Source: Rhytidiadelphus loreus | Lineage: Eukaryota; Streptophyta; Bryopsida; Hypnales; Hylocomiaceae | Reading direction: 5' to 3' | NCBI GenBank assembly: GCA_947034895.1 | Contig: OX344765.1 | Coordinates: 10,669,001-10,733,000, forward strand | Length of the DNA stretch: 64,000 nt | Shown: piece by piece, positions 60,421 through 64,000 of the stretch | Layout of the letters: every line of letters begins with the position of its first letter | Numbering within the stretch: position 1 is the stretch's first letter | Notes under the pieces: generated by a model | The model's input: only the letters and a program-made list of their open reading frames with translations | Database searches by the model: none | What the model was told of the DNA's origin: nothing | Translations under genes and position numbers: made by a program

Positions 60421-61469
60421 GACATGGAAGCTAATTTCTATTGAAGTACGATATAGGTAGTCAAGGGAAAATGGAAAGGGTTGATGCCTAGGAAGTAGGT
60501 ACGATAGAAGACCCGAGTTAAAGTTTAAAGATTGGACAACACGGGATACTTAGACAATTAAAATTTAATGGGGGCAAAAATGGTGACCAACAGTCATCAA
60601 AGGAATCAAACATGACACGAATTTGTAGTTGCCGGCGATGGCAATGAAGCTTGTTACCTTTAAATTTGTCCATATCCACATTCAAGTCGTTTAGGTCACC
60701 CAGGTTGATTGAAGGTGCTGCAATCCAACCCTAGTGAAATTTGAAGTTGAAGTGCTAAAATTGATAGATTTAGATTATAGGATCAAGATATTTTTTTGAT
60801 AGATTGCAATTGATGTGCATCACACACCCATTCATTAGTGAACATGGAAGAGCATTGATTGTCTACAACTTGTTCTTCTCTTGAAACAAAAATTTCTTAG
60901 TCAAATGCAACCAAGCTATCAACTTGCAAGTACTCATTAATGAAAAAATCACCAAACTTCACCTCCATATACTAAACAAGCACACAATTGACCCCAACAA
61001 TGTCATCCACCTCTCAATTAACTCTCTTCAATTGCAACTAAATTTTGTCACTACTCGCTTACTTCTCAATTGCCACCACTTCATAGAAAAATGTGGATTG
61101 AAAAAAAATTGTCATTTCACTCCTTACAAAAATTCCCTGACTTCTTCAGGTCATCAAGTAGGAAGTAAAATGGGAAGAAGAAAGTCTACAACAAAAGGAA
61201 AGAGGTAACGTTTTCTCTTCTTCTACAACCTCCCTTCATTTCTAGCATGTTCTTGCAATTTCTAATTTTTTTTCTTTCCCATATTGTTTGGGATGATGGA
61301 CTACAATTGTAGTAAAATTTTCAATTGCTTGCAAATCTTGCATAAGTGTCTAAAGATCCACCCTCTCCACTCTAGAATCCTACACCTCTACTTTAAGCTT
61401 CATTGTCTCATGCATTGTCTTCATTAGATTATCTAATATTGTTGCCTATGTTGTCCATTAAGCACATAT

Positions 61470-63020
61470 CAATGACTTCTCTAAACAAGTACATATTTTG
61501 TAAATTATATCAATTACATTAATTATATAACTATATGACTATATATAATGGAAATAAAGAGAAGCTTTGATAATGCAATAGATTATGGTTCTATTCAACT
61601 CAAAAAGAGGTTGAATATAAGAAAAAGAATAAATTTCCAATGTAGCAAGAAAAAACACCAAATTTTAAAACAAAACTAAGTGATAAAAATCCATGCCATC
61701 TTTATATACATTGTCTTTCCACTTTGTGAAAGTATTTTAAGATGCATCTACAACAAACTTGATCAATGTGGATTATATCTTGCCATGCACTATAACACAA
61801 TTGGAGCACATTTCCTTAAAAAGTCACCTTACAAAAATGGTGCAACAACTTAAGTATCTACAGCATATCTCAAGGTAGCATCTCTGACAAAACCAATAAG
61901 GATCTTATTTCTTACAAGTCAAGTCTTGGGATGCTATATGCATTGTATGTTTTGAATTTGCCAAAGGACTCTAACAATATATGTACCTTTACAATGACAC
62001 GTTCATTGTTGTAATGGTACTTTCAAGGTAAAAGATTCAAAAGAAACTTGAGGCCAAATGCAATGGCCCTTTGATGAATCTTGAAGCATGTGAAATCAAA
62101 CCATTCTTCCTGACAAAACCTAATGGCATTTTTTTGAACCCTTCATTGACCTCAAGGTCATATAGTTAATGTAAAAAGACACAAAGGATAAGAAAAGGCA
62201 CTTACTATAAATACAAATTCTAAATGTTGCTTCAACAAAAGCCTTCCTTCTTTGGTTGCAAAGACGATTTGCCTGAAATGAATGTTATGGTATATACACC
62301 CATTGTTGCCTTTTTAGTCATTGCATGTACCTAGATGGATCGGATTTCCAAAATTTTAGTGCAATAGAAAGGCAAATAAGAAAATTTCCACATGTTCTTT
62401 TGTTAGCTCATTTTTTAGCAAAAACACACATTATAGGTAGTCAAAGCAAAAACATATAGCATTTCCATTGTTGTCCCTAGGAGACAACTATTCATGTCCA
62501 TTAGGATTCTAAGGTATACAACATGTTTCCAATAATGTTAAGCATTTTAGCATTTAGCAATTTAGCAATAGTCAAGTGGATAATTTTCTTTAGTTAGAGA
62601 ATAGAAATAACGAAGATTGTGCTAATTTTTCATCAAGTTTGGATTTAGTAGAAACTAAATAAATGTAGATTATAATCCAATTTGTTCTCGGTGAATAGAC
62701 AAATATATTTCTAAGAAGTGCAAAACTAATTATTGGTTTTAGCAACTTCATTAGGTGTCAATGTGTTATTTGTCACACAATAAAATTGCTAAGACTATAT
62801 CATATTCCCCTCATTCATGAAAATAGGTCACCCTATTTTGCACAAATGGGCCTTAGTAAAAAACAAGTCATATATCTTAAACGTTTTTTTATTCCCTATA
62901 CAATTGCAATGGCAATCTCAAAGTGTCCATCAAGATTGTGGAATAGTAAATGAATCTTTTGACATGTGTAAAACTACAGGATGATCTTCAACAAAGTTAT
63001 AAAATGCAATCTTTTATGTG
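61470..63020. repeat. Large interspersed repeat, copy 2 of 2
   Basis: This segment is collinear with 4,009-5,960 but without the 276-bp MITE, so it serves as the empty-site reference. The two copies differ by many substitutions and small deletions, so the duplication is old or the repeat was dispersed independently. No frame is shared. Nothing is recognised between here and the end of the window at 64,000. Confidence 0.75.
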
Positions 63021-64000
63021 TTTGAAATCTATGACCCTATAATTTTCCATTTAGCAAATTTTTCTTTGTTTTGTATTTTCCACATATTACAATTACACAA
63101 GTGAATTGTAGTCTTAGAAGCTTGAATATGAAAACATTCAAAAGTTGCATGATATAGCCATTGCATAAAGAAGTATACAAGTATGTGATCCAACCTCTAT
63201 TTCCTTCATCACCCCCCTAGATGGCTCTTCATAAAACTTTAACCCTTAATTCCTAAATGTTGAAGGGGTAAGGACAAAACTAAGATATGCTATGAATTAT
63301 GTCTTCTTCAACCTTTTGGATGTTTGTATCAAAAGATATGTTGTTAAGCATGAAGAATATGAATCCTTTATAATTAGATTTTGAAATATTTAAATTTCTC
63401 ATTCAAAACAATTTTCAATATATTGTTCATTTACCAGGAGGTAAAAATCTACATTATTCTTCTTCTATCAAAAAACTTATGAGTAACAAGGAGACTCTTT
63501 GGGCTCTATTTGGCATAAGAACTGTAATCTAGGATATGCAAACCGTTCAATGCATGCATACAATTTCAAAAACAACATGTTGATGGAGAATTAAATAGCT
63601 GAAATCCAATCTCATCCCAACCAAAAGTTAAATTTATTAAATTTTTATATGTGCCAATCAAAGATTGGAGATGAGCAAAATATAATTGGAATTAATAATG
63701 AAATGAATTTTGTGGTTGAATAGAGACAAAAGTAGCTTTCCTAGTTTCAAGAGGAATCCACCCTCCCAAAGGTTCTTGAATTGGCTTCTACTGTCCTTTT
63801 CACCTTATCGTCACCTTTTGGGATCTTTAACAAACAAACTTTTAATTTCCATTAAAAAAATCATTTTATTTCTAAAAAACATGACATTCATTCACTTCAC
63901 TATGCATTTGAGTCACCAAAATTATTTCTTTCCATAGTAATTGAAGAAACATTTAAATTATTTAACCCTTAAAAGATCTTGAGGTAGTGTAAATTTCTAA

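Noticed and set aside
1..64000. tRNA, rRNA, CRISPR array, bacterial operon or complete LTR retrotransposon
   Set aside because: I looked for cloverleaf-type GGTTCGAATC contexts, spaced identical repeats, ribosome-binding operon layout and paired LTRs with TG...CA ends. None could be supported. All genes found have spliceosomal introns.

Overview
This window looks like nuclear DNA of a land plant. Both recognisable genes are plant-specific, carry many introns with GT-AG borders, and belong to plant pathways: cuticle wax synthesis and a plastid rhodanese. Only about 4% of the 64 kb is recognisable coding sequence. The rest is AT-rich and dominated by short non-autonomous transposons, foldbacks and degenerate repeats. 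I cannot name the species. The low gene density and the mixed CER1/CER3 character of the wax gene would suit a large-genome bryophyte, lycophyte or fern, but that is inference. I see no prokaryotic, organellar or viral block.

Gene 1 (8,456-13,978, minus) is a complete 11-exon CER1/CER3 (WAX2, GL1)-type gene of 623 codons. All exon phases join without a break, the histidine clusters are intact, and a TATA-like box lies upstream. Gene 2 (48,743-52,314, minus) is a complete 10-exon gene of 302 codons. It matches the STR11 type of rhodanese-like chloroplast protein, with a transit peptide, a catalytic cysteine loop and a C-terminal membrane segment. Just upstream of it (52,445-53,278, minus) is a set of exon-like open segments from a gene I do not recognise.

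The window also holds a second, truncated copy of the STR11 locus at 1,872-3,983. It keeps both 5' exons (the transit peptide) and the 3' flank. It lacks the 3.1 kb that carries exons 3-10, and it contains a 247-bp MITE that the source locus lacks.

The intergenic space can be sorted into small TIR families by comparing copies within the window: (a) elements of about 0.95 kb flanked by TTAA with CCCCT ends (30.97, 31.94 and 54.71 kb, with fragments elsewhere), piggyBac-like in structure; (b) a family ending in GGGTGATTGCAAGAAA, rich in AGTACT (22.35, 25.83, 26.62 and 42.12 kb), one copy of which holds a nested hAT-like MITE with a perfect 8-bp duplication; (c) TA-flanked elements starting AGGTA (14.71, 45.85, 49.40 and 53.63 kb), one of them inside an STR11 intron; (d) a CATTAGA-ended MITE family (3.48 and 32.22 kb); (e) single MITEs at 4.96, 7.13 and 15.68 kb; (f) foldbacks at 40.2, 40.8 and 44.54 kb, the last being an exact 88-bp inverted repeat. 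A larger interspersed repeat is present twice (4.0-5.96 and 61.47-63.02 kb). Tandem or degenerate repeats lie at 1.07, 20.3, 21.0, 23.6, 41.4-44.0 and 59.6 kb.

The two genes are about 35 kb apart and show no functional link. No autonomous transposase, reverse transcriptase, tRNA, rRNA or CRISPR array could be supported. The most useful observations are the duplicated and gutted STR11 locus, the unrecognised exon series beside it, the exact palindrome, and the TTAA-flanked element family.
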